The notes below the pieces were generated by a model. The model saw only the letters and a list, made by a program, of their open reading frames with translations. It had not been told where the DNA came from and searched no databases. Shown piece by piece: positions 30,976-41,549 of a DNA stretch of 64,000 bases (its first letter is position 1; every line of letters starts with the position of its first letter). Made by a program: the position numbers and the translations under genes. Source of the stretch: Thereva unica (lineage: Eukaryota; Arthropoda; Insecta; Diptera; Therevidae); the NCBI GenBank assembly GCA_949987705.1, contig OX465283.1, forward strand, positions 75,587,720 to 75,651,719. The letters are read 5' to 3'.

Positions 30976-33470
30976 AAACAAAGTCCCCTGGAGGGGCACA
31001 TTTTCCGCCGTATGAGCCATGATTAAAAAAGCGTAATACATACGATGTGGGTTTCTTCCTGGAAGATCCACAAACAAACCAGCTATTTGTACTTGTAAGA
31101 CGAAGTTATTATCCCAGGAGGGAATGGAATCCTTCCAGATGCGAATCTGTACACTTTCCTTCGAATACATAATGTCTACTTTCTAGATCGAATCATCCCT
31201 TCTTTTAACATTGCGATGTCCTAGGGTCGAAGGCATAACGGCCACCTTTTGCATTTCCATACCTTCCAATACGAAGGCATGAGAGCTACCTTTTGCATTA
31301 CCATACCTTCCAATATGAAGGCATGAGAGCTAAAGCTGCAGAATGTCCAGCCATTTCGTTATTCCCCTTGAAATATGCTGTCCGTTTCGCATCTATTATT
31401 ACTAAAAAAACATCCTTTATTAATCACAAGTCCAAAATATGATATTAATTTTCCATCTGTAATATAAGTAAACTTTATATTGCTACAGGTGTTTACACCG
31501 TAATCAATCTAAATAGACTGAAAAACAATGAATGCATTTAAGAAAATCGTAAGAAGACCGATTTTATGAAGGAGAGGGTGAGACAGGACGAATGTTCGGC
31601 TGCGGCTTCAGTATTTTTCCTCGATAATGCACAAAGGGAAATGCGTGCATGTTCCTTATGCATGACACTTTGCAATACCATTCCTTCCAATAGCCATCGA
31701 TTCACATTGCTTCCAATGTCTACCTAGATATACTGCGTTCCGATTTCATGACTTCGTAAATTCCCTACTGGGATGAATTTAACATAAACATCCATATGTT
31801 ATTCTGTGCCAACAAATATGCTTACGATAGTGTGAACTGTAGTCACCGACCTGATTCTTGGACGGGGCGGCCGCATGTCCGTGCCTACCTACCGACTGTC
31901 CCTTTTAAAGCAATTCAAATGCGTTATTCTTTAAATTAGATTATCAATTAAGAGTTCTGTGATATAAAAAATTGGCTCTTCTAATAAATTATTATTATCG
32001 TCAGTCAAGTTACCATGGCAAATGTTTCACTTTATAATTACTTCAAACACGCAACAACTTTCATTATTATTTTCTGTTACATCTCTACGGAAAAGACAAG
32101 TGATTCTTTAAAAGTGAAACCCCATGAATGGGAATGAGACAATTCCCAAGCTATCAATATCACTGGGAATCGGACACTTATCGATATCCCGCACAGCTCG
32201 AGTCCTACCACAGCAGAAGAAATTGCAAATAATAAAGAAATGGCGAATCCGCAATCTTAGAGCCTCCAGCTTCCTCCCCCACACATGGCTAGAATTATTC
32301 ACAACTGTGATTCCTTTTGGTCGTCATACATGGCTGGGCATGGAAAGTTGATAGTCTGTAACTGAATCAAATGCGAGTGTCAGAGTCAATTCAAGTGGAA
32401 CAAGTTAAGAGCGATTTTTCTCTCCTCTGTCCTCTGAAGGTTTCTTTTTCCAGTGTCCACAATATTTTTCGAACATTATGTGGGTTCTGCACTGATGTCG
32501 GGACTATGGGCTATATTATATGACCTATGCCCAACCTTTGGCCTATTCTCTTATGTCTGACATCAAATTCAATCGGTTCCGTTGGTCTACCGGAAACGGA
32601 GTGATTTGTCAAAATAAATGCCTAACGACTCAGTCAACCCTAGTGGGTCCTATGGATTTTTATCAATCCCTTAAGGAAATCTTCGAAAGGGCCCCGCACA
32701 GTGTCATTGCACTGAAGTGAAATATGTTGGACTGTCCCTTTTTGCTTGGGACATTCTTGGGCACGATTGCTCCAGCATTAAACACAGGGAAACTTGGTTA
32801 CAATAATTTTAAAAGTTTCAAGTCCTTGATTTGCTGGTGAGCACCACATTATTTCCCTTAATTCAATTGGGTTTTACGAAACATTTGGTTGGATTTTATT
32901 TATTTAGTGGAAATTGGTTGGGTGGTTTTTGTAAAAAAAACATTAATAGCTTAAAAAGTTGGATTCATGAGAGTTGAAGAATATGTTATTTGGGTTACCT
33001 TCGAAATTTTTGTTCAATCTTCAACTGCAAAGCAACTGAAATCGAGATGTTCGGCTGACATTTATGCATGTAGGCTCATCGCATTATAGTGCAATGAAAT
33101 GTAATTAGCTGTGGTTGTTGTCATTAACCTTAATGTGCAGTCACGTGCAGTTCCAATTATATGGCTAATTGTGAAATAAAAAATGTTTCCCGTTTAATGA
33201 CCTAGAACTAGAGAATTATACATTGTTAATTATCTCAGTACAACTTTTAACGAACGAGGAAAAATCCTCCTTGTTTCATAACATGAAGATTTGTAACTTT
33301 TATTCTCTTAGTACCATAAAACACACTTTTATTTAATAACATTTCATTACTGGTTTTTCTACATTTCGTGTTTGTTATTGCGTCATTATTTTTCAACATA
33401 AACCAGAATCAAGAAGATTTCCATAGTTGACGCAAGAACTGAAGTCTTTTTCATTTAGTAACTTTAAGAC
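30976..33470. other. No gene recognised; one short duplication
   Basis: A ~56-bp segment with ACCTTTTGCAT..CCATACCTTCCAATA is duplicated at about 31235-31335. Otherwise there are no supported features. Open frames at 32108-32351 overlap on both strands without a family match. Confidence 0.45.
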
Positions 33471-33479
33471 CAGGAAGCG

Positions 33480-33650
33480 ATGCCAGAAGACTGGAGAAAA
33501 GGCATTTTCTACACGGTAAATAAAAAAGGAGATATCACAATGTGCACTAATTATCGCGGTATAACGCTGTTGAGTATCGCTTATAAGATATTCTCCACTA
33601 TCCTACCTAACAGGATGACCTCATACGCCAGAAACGTTATAAAACATTAG
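33480..33650 (+). pseudogene. LINE family C RT fragment (N-terminal motifs)
   Basis: MPEDWRKGIFYTVNKKGD then CTNYRGITLLSIAYKIFSTI match the P.xWxxGxIxPIxKKGD..x..NYRGITLL motif of non-LTR RTs. It ends before motif A and is followed by a linker that normally precedes RT, so it is a separate or rearranged copy. Confidence 0.7.
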
Positions 33651-33654
33651 CACT

Positions 33655-33913
33655 CGCCCTAAGTCCTGGGGATGAGATGCCGGGCGTCGACGAGAACTGG
33701 ACCCGCCTTAAAAATACTGTCATTAGTACTGCTGATTCCATCTTAGGCAGAAGTCCTAGAGATCGGAACGACTGGTTCGATAATGAATGCAAGCTCACAA
33801 CTGAACGTAAGAATGCTGCGTACCGAGCCGTGCAGCAGTTTCAGAGAACACGGGCACGCGAAGAGAACTATAAAGTGCTCAGAAAAGAAGAAAAGAGAAT
33901 TCACAGACGAAAA
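33655..33913 (+). pseudogene. LINE family C endonuclease-RT linker, 5' piece
   Basis: DENWTRLKNTVISTADSILG, NDWFDNECKLTTERKNAAYR and EEKRIHRRK match the linker of craniofacial-development-like LINEs. The reading resumes at 40065 as [16 protein letters not shown], so the family D LINE was inserted at this point. The flanks share a short A run that may be the target duplication. Confidence 0.8.
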
Positions 33914-34025
33914 GGTATATTTCACCCCGCCTGAATGGTCGTGTCAAATGTAGGTCCTCAGCTTCGAGAGGATCTACTTGCAAAGAATGTTCCGACATTA
34001 AACCCTGCCATGTTCTAAGGTTAAT
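33914..34025 (+). pseudogene. LINE family D ORF1, 5' piece before the BEL insert
   Basis: In one frame it reads RVKCRSSASRGSTCKECSDI then KPCHVLRLMK, with Cys spacing that suggests the zinc finger at the N terminus of CR1/jockey ORF1 proteins. Read across the BEL element (one GAAGG copy removed) the frame continues into 35725 onward. The upstream start is not determined. Confidence 0.65.
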
Positions 34026-34657
34026 GAAGGTGTGAAATTTTCACTAAAAAGGCCGCAGGTATTTCCTTTCGTCGTCGTGAGTAATCCTGCAGCTGTAGTA
34101 ACGTTTTTAGTATACATATTGAATACATCTCTACTGTTACGTTCCTTCTTTCTGTCATCACCTTTCATCTCAAAACGTGCCAAAGCTAATTTAATTTTCT
34201 GTTCGTTTTCAATTTCCGTACGAAGAAACTTCATTAACTGGTTTAACCGGTATTTTGGAATGTCTGTTCTAGCTGCATCAATATTCTCACTCCTACTATT
34301 ATCCTCTTGGTAGGATTCCTCTACTATATAAAGTGGACTTCTTTGCCAGGCTCTTAGCGTATCTTCAGGTAAACATGATTCTACTAATGGCATTAACATT
34401 GATGTACATTTATCGGTTGTTACCTCCAACGTTTCTAATGCTCTCAATTTGCATTCTAATTTATCGTATAAAGACACCAGGGAATTCAATCTTTTTAGTT
34501 CATCTCTCTTCTGAGTTATTAATTCTAATAAACCCTTTATTTGCTCCAAATCCCTGTCCTCTTGTACTATTAACTCCTCTAGGGACTTCAATTTCTTGGT
34601 GAATGTAGCCCTGACAGCGCTTCGGTTTTTTCCGTCTCTTCTGGAATCATTGGGCAT
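33998..34657 (-). pseudogene. BEL/Pao Gag N-terminal part
   Basis: 219 residues from ATG. TFTKKLKSLEELIVQEDRDL, LLELITQKRDELKRL and the following DKLECKLRALE stretch resemble the N-terminal DUF1759-type Gag region of BEL/Pao elements. The ORF runs into the residual 31 bp of the 3' LTR (GLFSENFT), then flanking DNA, so everything from mid-Gag to the 3' LTR is deleted. No protease, RT or integrase remains. Confidence 0.75.
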
Positions 34658-34678
34658 TTTTTTCTAAAATACCTGCGG

Positions 34679-34695
34679 TCCTGTCACGGTCGCCA
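34679..34695 (-). other. BEL primer-binding site
   Basis: TGGCGACCGTGACAGGA lies three bases after the LTR end. The same string is found after LTRs of many BEL/Pao elements. Confidence 0.7.
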
Positions 34696-34739
34696 CAATG
34701 TGAAATTTTCACTAAAAAGGCCGCAGGTAAAATGTCCTC

Positions 34740-35405
34740 ACACAGGCCTACAAAAAACGGGTCATTTTTTCCCCCTTTCAATTTAATAGTCGTATCCTAA
34801 GTATTTTTTCGCGCTGAATCCGAATCCGTTGGCCAAATTGCCCTATCACGTCAGGATTTTGAGCAATCCTAACCTAAAAGTGCCAAAAAGCGTGTTTTTT
34901 GCACTTTTGCGCGTTAAATATCTCAAAACTGAGGAATGATAGGGCAAATCTGACAACGGGATCGTTTTCAGCATGCCAAAATCTACAGAAAACCATATCG
35001 AAAGCGTGAAATTTGAAAAAACTTTTTTTGTAATACTGAAAAGAAAAACTTCTTGGCAACTTCTTGGCGCGAAATCGACGATTTTTATTAACACATGATA
35101 TCATCGTTTTTCTTTTCAGTATTACAAAAAAAGTTTTTTCAAATTTCACGCTTTCGATATGGTTTTCTGTAGATTTTGGCATGCTGAAAACGATCCCGTT
35201 GTCAGATTTGCCCTATCATTCCTCAGTTTTGAGATATTTAACGCGCAAAAGTGCAAAAAACACGCTTTTTGGCACTTTTAGGTTAGGATTGCTCAAAATC
35301 CTGACGTGATAGGGCAATTTGGCCAACGGATTCGGATTCAGCGCGAAAAAATACTTAGGATACGACTATTAAATTGAAAGGGGGAAAAACCTTGTAGGCC
35401 TGTGT
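34740..35405. mobile_element. 666-bp near-perfect palindromic (foldback) element
   Basis: Both ends read ACACAGGCCTACAA toward the inside. Arms 34765-35050 and 35106-35380 look identical for about 285 bp and are separated by a loop of about 55 bp. Only short differences occur near the tips. No transposase is encoded; open frames repeat in mirror image in both arms. No clear target duplication is visible. Confidence 0.9.
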
Positions 35406-35724
35406 AATTTATTAGCAACTACAATAGAATAATTAATTTACATAGAGTTATATAAAAGGTAACCTAGGCTGAGCTGCCAATTAATCTTCCGTGTACGCTA
35501 GTAGTATTCCTTGCTCTTACTAGCTGTTGCTTATCTTCCCTAAATTCCTTCGAATCTTCATAAAGTTTCTTCAGAAAATCTCCAAAATGCTCTTCATTAC
35601 ATTTACGGGCAACAATCCAAAAACAATAACAAAAATATTTTCTCTTTGACATTTGGAAAAAAAACTAAGTAACTCAACTATCTAAATTTCAACAAGTAAA
35701 ACTAGTGAGTTTTTCAACAGAAGG

Positions 35725-36860
35725 GTATCTCTGAGGTGATTGTGACTGATCATGCAAATGTTCTTAATCAGCTAATCGCCCTCTCGGGTAACGTTTCGCA
35801 TTTTCAAGCGTTAGCCGACGATATCCAATCCGTTAATGTCCGGCTCGACCAATTATCTAATACATTGTCTCTCTTCCAAACAAACTCGAATTCGCTAGTG
35901 ACAAAATTCCACAAACTTTCGTCTCGAGTTTCTACGGTCTTAGATGCCGTTGACGATCTGCATTCTGCGTTTCTCAACCCTGGCACTGCTTTTTCCACCT
36001 CAAAGGAAACCCCGGCTCCCCTTTCCCCAATCTTGAATGATATCAAAAGGTGTACAATGCGGGTCAAGGCTGAAGTTGAGTCACTGTCGCTCTCAGTTAC
36101 TCAAAACTGCACAGCCCTGAAAACAATTTCTGAAAGACTAAATGCTTTCGACTGTATTTATTCCCGCAACTCTCAGGTTGGTGTTGAACAAAATGAGCCT
36201 CTAGCCTCCACCCTGGCTGCTGCTTCTGCGACTGGAAATGTCGTTGGCACGGATATAATACCTGAGGAGCACTTTTCAGATGAGTCGGCCCCTAGGCTGG
36301 CTCCTGACCACCCTAACCACCCTAAAACTTGTGGAAAGCAGCCGAAAACTTATGGCAGACGCAGACGCAATCGTAGAGTCACGAACTCCTTTGCTACCCC
36401 GCCCGTCCCCGCTGTTTCACCTCCAATGGGTTCTAGCCCTACCCCTGAGCCGGATGTTGCATTAACCAGCTCTACTAGTATTGACAGACACTCGGTCACT
36501 GGTAATACTCGGTCTTCGGCAACCTACGCCAACCTGGTAACGGTTCCTAAGCCACAAAGTATTTTCATTTCGCGTTTCTCCCCTGAAACTTCGACCGAGG
36601 TAATAAAAGAATACTTAAGAGCAAAAGCAATTAATCCCGAGACTGTCTCCTGTCGGAAAATCAGCAACGCTTCCAAACCGGTCGCGTCTTTTGTTCTAAC
36701 TGCACCGCCTCATACTGCTGAAAAGTTACTGGATCCCACATTCTGGCCTCCCGGTGCTTTCTCAAAGAATTTTGTTCCCCGCCCACGTGTGCATCGTAAT
36801 CCCGACACTCTAGAGGTTCCAAAAAACTTAAGACGCTTTCCCTCTACTATCAAAACGTGA
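35725..36860 (+). CDS. LINE family D ORF1 protein, main part
   Basis: Open from the BEL junction; the first ATG is at 35736 (374 residues). Residues 1-150 are predicted coiled-coil-like (LNQLIALSGNVSHFQAL, LDQLSNTLSLFQTNSNSL). Residues 205-280 are Pro/Ser/Thr-rich with a basic GRRRRNRRV patch. Residues 275-374 (SIFISRFSPETSTEVIKEYL, CRKISN, ASFVLTAP, FWPPGAFSKNFVPR) resemble the C-terminal nucleic-acid-binding region of CR1/jockey ORF1 proteins. It ends in TGA overlapping the start of the ORF2 frame. Confidence 0.8.
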
Positions 36861-39457
36861 GGGGTATCAGATCCAAAACCCGCGATGTATTTCTGGCAAC
36901 TTCGGTTAGTGATTTCGATATAATCGCTTTCACTGAAACATGGTTACATAGTGGGATTCTTAATGCCGAAATTTTTGATTCTTCCTTCCAAGTTTTTCGG
37001 AAGGATAGGTATACTGACTCGGAGGTTCGCGGAGGTGGTGTACTACTTGCCTGTAGTAACCTTCTCAATTGTTGCTTATTAACGCTTCCTAACTTCTCCA
37101 ACTCTTTGGACATTGAGATTATTGCTCTTAAAATTTCCCTTGTCCACAATAACCTTTTCGTTATTTGCTGTTATATCCCACCAGATATATTCAGTACTCT
37201 TGATGACAGAGGCCAAAACCTCTATGATATCTTAATCTCTTGTACTAATCATATCCATGATATGATGGACTCTAAGGACGAGCTCCTACTTTTAGGTGAC
37301 TTTAATTTACCCAATGTACAGTGGGTATCTTGCGATAACGACGATAACTACCTTCCTGAAAACAACCTTAACGATAGGGAATCCATTTTTCTGAATTCTT
37401 TATTCTCATGCGGTCTGAACCAACTGAGTGGTGTGAATAATATTTTAGGAAGACGGTTAGATCTTGTATTCTGTTCGGACTCAGACAACATGACCGTTGA
37501 GCCCAGTTCGATAGTCTTGTTGCCTGTCCACAATTATCACCCTCCCCTCTTACTTAATTATTGCTCTGCCTTCGACGATAAGCCAATTCCGGGGGAGTCA
37601 ACATTTGCCTTTAATTTTAAAAAGGCCAATCTCAATGAACTCTCATCCAAGCTCTCCTCCATCGATTTCGACAGGTTGCTTTCCTCAGATGAGTTGGATG
37701 ACGATGTAACAAGATTTTATTCCGTCTTGTACGAAACCTTTGCATCCTGTGTACCCATTGAGCCTCTAAAGTTATCTAGGTCATCTCCACCCTGGTACAA
37801 TAATGAATTGAGGCAAACCAAAAACCAGAAGAATAAACTCTGGAAAAACTACCTTAAGAGGAAAGACACTGCGAGTTTCTCTGCATTTGTCAATTGCTTT
37901 GACCATTTCCATGCACTCTCTGAAACTCTCTATAATGAATACCTCAGTGATATGAAAGATAAACTGTATGGTGACCCGAGAACATTCTTTAAATTCATCA
38001 ACACCAAGAAAAAAACTGATAATTACCCTAACACCATGCAACATGAGAACTCTTTCAGTACCAATCCATCCGAGATTTGCGACATGTTTGCATCGTTTTT
38101 TCTCAAATCTTTCTCGTCTCCCGTTTTTCAACCCGACGAAAACAATTTCCGTCATATTAATCCGATACAGATGTCTCAAGACTTCTCTATATCTATAACT
38201 AGGGATGAAATCCTGAAACATATTAATGAACTCCCACATGATTTCTCGTCCGGTCCTGACGGTATTCCTCCTGCTATTCTAAAATCCTGTGCAGAGCCCC
38301 TTCTGCCTCCTCTTCTGTGTTTATTTCAAAAATCCCTAATTACAGGGTGCTTCCCAATCTTATGGAAGAATTCTTTTATAGTCCCCGTTCATAAAAAGGG
38401 TAGCAAGAACGAAATATCTAATTATAGAACTATTGCGAAACTATCCTGTATCCCTAAACTTTTCGAATCTATTATTTATTCTGCTATCGCCCCAATCTGC
38501 AAGAGACTTATCTCAACTAATCAACATGGTTTTCTTGCAGCTCGTTCTACTACTACTAATCTACTTGAGTTCTCTTCTCACACAGTTCGAGGCTTTGTTA
38601 GCGGCTGCCAAACGGACTGTGTTTACACTGACTTCAGTAAGGCTTTTGACAAGCTCTCCCACTCTATTATAGCTCTCAAACTGAAAAAATTTGGCTTTCC
38701 GCCTGCCCTTATAGTATGGTTCCAGTCGTACTTAGCCGACAGAACTTACCAGGTTTTATTCCGCGGGGCTAAATCTAGAAACATCGAAGCGTCATCTGGA
38801 GTCCCGCAAGGTAGTCACCTAGGCCCTCTTCTTTTTATTCTTTCAATTGATGACATTGTTGCCTTGTTAAAGAACTGTCAAATCCTTATTTACGCTGATG
38901 ACATTAAACTCTACCGTTATGTAAGAAGTATTGAGGATTGCAAACTTTTACAAGTTGACCTGAACACCTTCTATTCTTGGTGTTCCAACAACAACCTGGT
39001 ACTCAATATTAGTAAGTGTGAGGTCATGACTTTTTGCAGGAAACGTGGTCCACTGGCTTATGACTACACTTTCCTTAACAATACACTTTCCCGAGTTAAC
39101 TCTGTGATCGATCTGGGGGTCAGGTTTGAAAGTAAGATGGATTTTTCCACCTACATTAATTATATTTCCTCCAAGGGCAGTTCAGTCCTAGGTTTTATAA
39201 AAAGGTGGTCAAAGGAATTCAACAGCCCCCTCATCACCAAGCATCTGTACATATCCTTAGTGAGGCCTTTACTTGAACACGCCTCCCAGGTATGGTCTCC
39301 TCAATACTCCTCCCAAGTTGGAAGAGTCGAATCGGTTCAAAGAAAATTCGTCCGTTTCGTACTCAGTCATCTCCCTTGGGATGACCCACGCATCCTTCCG
39401 CCTTATGAAAACAGGCTTAAACTACTCAACTTAAGCGCCAAGTGGCATTCAGAGTGA
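36857..39457 (+). CDS. LINE family D ORF2: endonuclease-reverse transcriptase
   Basis: An 866-residue open frame without internal stop. Endonuclease: YYQNVRGIRSK lies just upstream of and across the nominal start, TETWL near residue 27, LLGDFNLP near 145, and HNYHPPL near 225 where SDHxPx is usual (Ser-Asp replaced by His-Asn). RT: VPVHKKGSKNEISNYR near 509, FSKAFDKLSH near 590 (motif A), SGVPQGSHLGPLLF near 647 (motif B) and IYADDIKLY near 678 (motif C, both Asp present). The frame has no ATG at its beginning and overlaps ORF1, so translation would need reinitiation or another mechanism. The C terminus is cut by a frameshift. Confidence 0.9.
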   Translation: MRGIRSKTRDVFLATSVSDFDIIAFTETWLHSGILNAEIFDSSFQVFRKDRYTDSEVRGGGVLLACSNLLNCCLLTLPNFSNSLDIEIIALKISLVHNNLFVICCYIPPDIFSTLDDRGQNLYDILISCTNHIHDMMDSKDELLLLGDFNLPNVQWVSCDNDDNYLPENNLNDRESIFLNSLFSCGLNQLSGVNNILGRRLDLVFCSDSDNMTVEPSSIVLLPVHNYHPPLLLNYCSAFDDKPIPGESTFAFNFKKANLNELSSKLSSIDFDRLLSSDELDDDVTRFYSVLYETFASCVPIEPLKLSRSSPPWYNNELRQTKNQKNKLWKNYLKRKDTASFSAFVNCFDHFHALSETLYNEYLSDMKDKLYGDPRTFFKFINTKKKTDNYPNTMQHENSFSTNPSEICDMFASFFLKSFSSPVFQPDENNFRHINPIQMSQDFSISITRDEILKHINELPHDFSSGPDGIPPAILKSCAEPLLPPLLCLFQKSLITGCFPILWKNSFIVPVHKKGSKNEISNYRTIAKLSCIPKLFESIIYSAIAPICKRLISTNQHGFLAARSTTTNLLEFSSHTVRGFVSGCQTDCVYTDFSKAFDKLSHSIIALKLKKFGFPPALIVWFQSYLADRTYQVLFRGAKSRNIEASSGVPQGSHLGPLLFILSIDDIVALLKNCQILIYADDIKLYRYVRSIEDCKLLQVDLNTFYSWCSNNNLVLNISKCEVMTFCRKRGPLAYDYTFLNNTLSRVNSVIDLGVRFESKMDFSTYINYISSKGSSVLGFIKRWSKEFNSPLITKHLYISLVRPLLEHASQVWSPQYSSQVGRVESVQRKFVRFVLSHLPWDDPRILPPYENRLKLLNLSAKWHSE

Positions 39458-39630
39458 GTAATTATAGCTTGAGAGGTTTACCTCTCCTGCATACTAACTC
39501 CTCTAATACCAATTACGGCAAGTACGAACCTGTTAATCGCATGCTTATTAACGTTAATAGAAATATTAGGGTTTTTAGCATGCTTACAAGTGAAGAGGCT
39601 CTCAAAAAGAGTCTTCTTAATGTGACGTGA
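39442..39630 (+). pseudogene. Frameshifted C-terminal tail of LINE family D ORF2
   Basis: In another frame it reads [20 protein letters not shown] then NRMLINVN, which resembles the C-terminal SLLYTNHHRTNYGKNxPIxRM tail of CR1/jockey ORF2 proteins. The join with the main ORF at about 39450 also lacks several dozen residues, so a deletion plus frameshift occurred. Confidence 0.7.
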
Positions 39631-39685
39631 GTCCTTGGTGTACCCACTCGCTGTTGCACGCTTCTCTGTTTGATTTAATATTTTA

Positions 39686-39883
39686 TGTTTCGCATGTCTC
39701 AGCTGAGCCACGGCAGTGGTAAATGTTCTCAGCCCTGCTGAGTAGCGCACCTTCTGAGCTAGAAGGTTTAATTCGTTTTTTATTTTTATATGTTTGCATG
39801 CCTCAGCAGAGCCACAAAATCTGTGGTAAATTGTTCTCAGCCTTGCTGGGAAGTGCGCCTTCTGTGTTAGAAGGGAAACTCTA

Positions 39884-39982
<99 letters not shown>

Positions 39983-40064
39983 ATGTATATATAGATTTTC
40001 ATGCTTTGCTGAAAAGTGCGCCTTCTGTGCTAGAAGGGTTAACTCTATTCTATTATTCTATTCT
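39686..40064 (+). repeat. LINE family D 3' UTR: tandem ~90-bp repeats and microsatellite tail
   Basis: Three copies of a block with CTCAGCxGAGCCAC, TCTCAGCC.TGCTG and GCGCCTTCTGxGxTAGAAGG lie at about 39686-39776, 39788-39883 and 39998-40048 (the last is partial). A long (TA)n run at 39883-39974 sits between copies two and three. The end is CTATTCTATTATTCTATTCT. Confidence 0.85.
39883..39974. repeat. (TA)n microsatellite, ~90 bp
   Basis: A nearly pure alternating AT tract inside the family D 3' UTR repeats. Confidence 0.98.
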
Positions 40065-40560
40065 AAAAAAGAAGCCTGGGAAAAAAATCTCGTCTGTGAG
40101 CTAGAACAGTACAGAGAAGGACGGCCGCACCAGGCACGGGAGTTCTACCAAAGAGTCCGCAGTATGACGCAATTCACACCACGTTGCACATACTGCAAGG
40201 ACAAAGAAGGGAATCTGATCACCGATCCTAAAGGCATCTTGGAGCGATGGGAAGAGCACTTTCATGAATTGCTAAATGGCGAGCTAACTGAGGATTCGGA
40301 AGCTCCACCAATATCTGATGATAATACTATGCTGCCGCCACCAAGCATAGAAGAAGTTAGCAGAACCATCAGCCGACTCAAAAACAACAAGGCCTCGACA
40401 AAATAAAGCTCGGTAGGCTCTGGTGGGCAGGGCATCTAGCTTGTATGAGTGAAGATGAGCCAATACTACATGAGGGTTGTCTGGGCCTGGGATAAATGTA
40501 CCATGGCAAACAATGTCGAAGCCGTTAACGGAGCAATGCAAGATTTCAGAAGTAAAACCC
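40065..40560 (+). pseudogene. LINE family C linker, 3' piece, fused to the C-terminal tail
   Basis: [48 protein letters not shown] and ISRLKNNKAS are the linker leading to RT. The frame then jumps to KLGRLWWAGHLACM, the tail normally found after RT (RLRWxGHVxRM). The RT is therefore deleted. This continues the piece that ends at 33913. Confidence 0.8.
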
Positions 40561-41430
40561 AATTATTTTGGGCAGTAACTGTTTTATTGGCATAGATTTC
40601 TGGCAAACGTCATCAGTTGTCCCGACAGATACGCCGGCGGTAGAAATTAATGAACGTCTAAAATGATCACACATTTAGGGACAGATTGAAAAACATCATT
40701 TAAAACAAAATATGCGAGCGCAATCAGAAAACTTCGAATTCAGTACTATTCTCTTCAATATAGGATATAAAAAGTGCTCTGAGATTAATGATTATCATGA
40801 CATTGAGCTACTGACTGCTCTTGGAAAGTTCGTAATAGACACGAAAATTGTGATGAGCGACATTTATGACGATTTAAAAAATATCAACTCAAGCAAGTCG
40901 ACTCAACTTCCTAATAACACAAACATTGTTAACGTTGTTTAGAAGTGAAACGACAAAGCACAAAAACCGAAAGCAGCAACTGCCCTTTTCAGGATTAAAT
41001 CAGTAGTGTCGTCTGATAATGTTGTCAATGTTCGTTTCAAGCCGAAATGTTTTTATTCGATTTTTTCGGGGCGACAAATTATGAATTTTCGGGCTGCACC
41101 GTGAGCACCAATTTTGCAAAATTGATGACCTTTTTTAAAACAATTTTTGGGGAAAAAAATGTTGAAGTCGCCATGGGGAAGTTCTGCACAGGGTGCCAAT
41201 TACCTGGGAACTTCAAAATCTATGCGTGCAAGTCGTAATATGATTGGCTAGGTGTCTGTTGTGCACGTAGTACAAAATTTTCCCGGTAGATGGTGCTGAA
41301 GCTCGAGTTTTGAAAAAAGTTATAGGTAACATATTTTTTATAGGTAACTGCATTTTTTTATGTACCCTAAATCATGTTTTGCAAATTTGTTCTTTGTATT
41401 CGTTCATTATACCTTTTTTTATCCCGATTT
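40561..41430. other. No recognised feature
   Basis: An open frame at 40712-40942 (76 residues) and another at 41047-41238 have no family I can name and no supporting context. Confidence 0.35.
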
Positions 41431-41431
41431 A

Positions 41432-41547
41432 CATCCCAAAGTCAAACTGCAATTCCATTTCAAGGTCGCACAGAAATTTGTATGCAACAGAAAATTTCTG
41501 TGCGATAAAAGAACTTCAAAGTGCACTTCCACATTGACTTTAGGATG
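41432..41547. mobile_element. 116-bp palindromic MITE, TA duplication
   Basis: CATCCCAAAGTCAA and the complement of TTGACTTTAGGATG are the ends (one mismatch in 14), flanked by TA on both sides. The centre GCACAGAAATTT..AAATTTCTGTGC pairs too, so the whole element can fold into one hairpin. TA flanks suggest the Tc1/mariner superfamily. Confidence 0.7.
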
Positions 41548-41549
41548 TA

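Larger units (their letters stand above)
34031..35719 (-). mobile_element. BEL/Pao retrotransposon remnant
   Basis: GAAGG flanks both sides (34026-34030, 35720-35724). On the minus strand the LTR starts TGTTGAAAAACTC at 35719 and ends AAAATTTCACA at 34699, with a primer-binding site TGGCGACCGTGACAGGA right after. The 31-bp LTR end is repeated at 34031-34061 as the remnant of the 3' LTR. A 666-bp palindrome sits inside the 5' LTR. The LTR also holds a 62-residue open frame (35464-35652, minus) of no known family. Confidence 0.88.
33914..40064 (+). mobile_element. CR1-like LINE (family D) inserted in family C
   Basis: It has ORF1 (zinc-finger-like start, split by a BEL element), ORF2 with endonuclease and RT, a 3' UTR with tandem repeats and a 3' end in an ATTCT-type microsatellite rather than poly-A. 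Microsatellite tails are a CR1 trait. Without the 1.69-kb BEL insert it is about 4.46 kb. ORF2 is open except for a frameshift near the end. Confidence 0.85.

Noticed and set aside
34846..35309. Mirrored ORFs of 81-102 codons
   Set aside because: They repeat in both arms of a palindrome and carry no domain; they follow from the foldback structure.
37781..38239. Minus-strand ORF of 152 codons inside LINE ORF2
   Set aside because: Antisense shadow of an RT with intact motifs on the other strand.
40712..40942. 76-codon ORF with mixed composition
   Set aside because: Plausible amino-acid composition but no family, start context or neighbour to support it.
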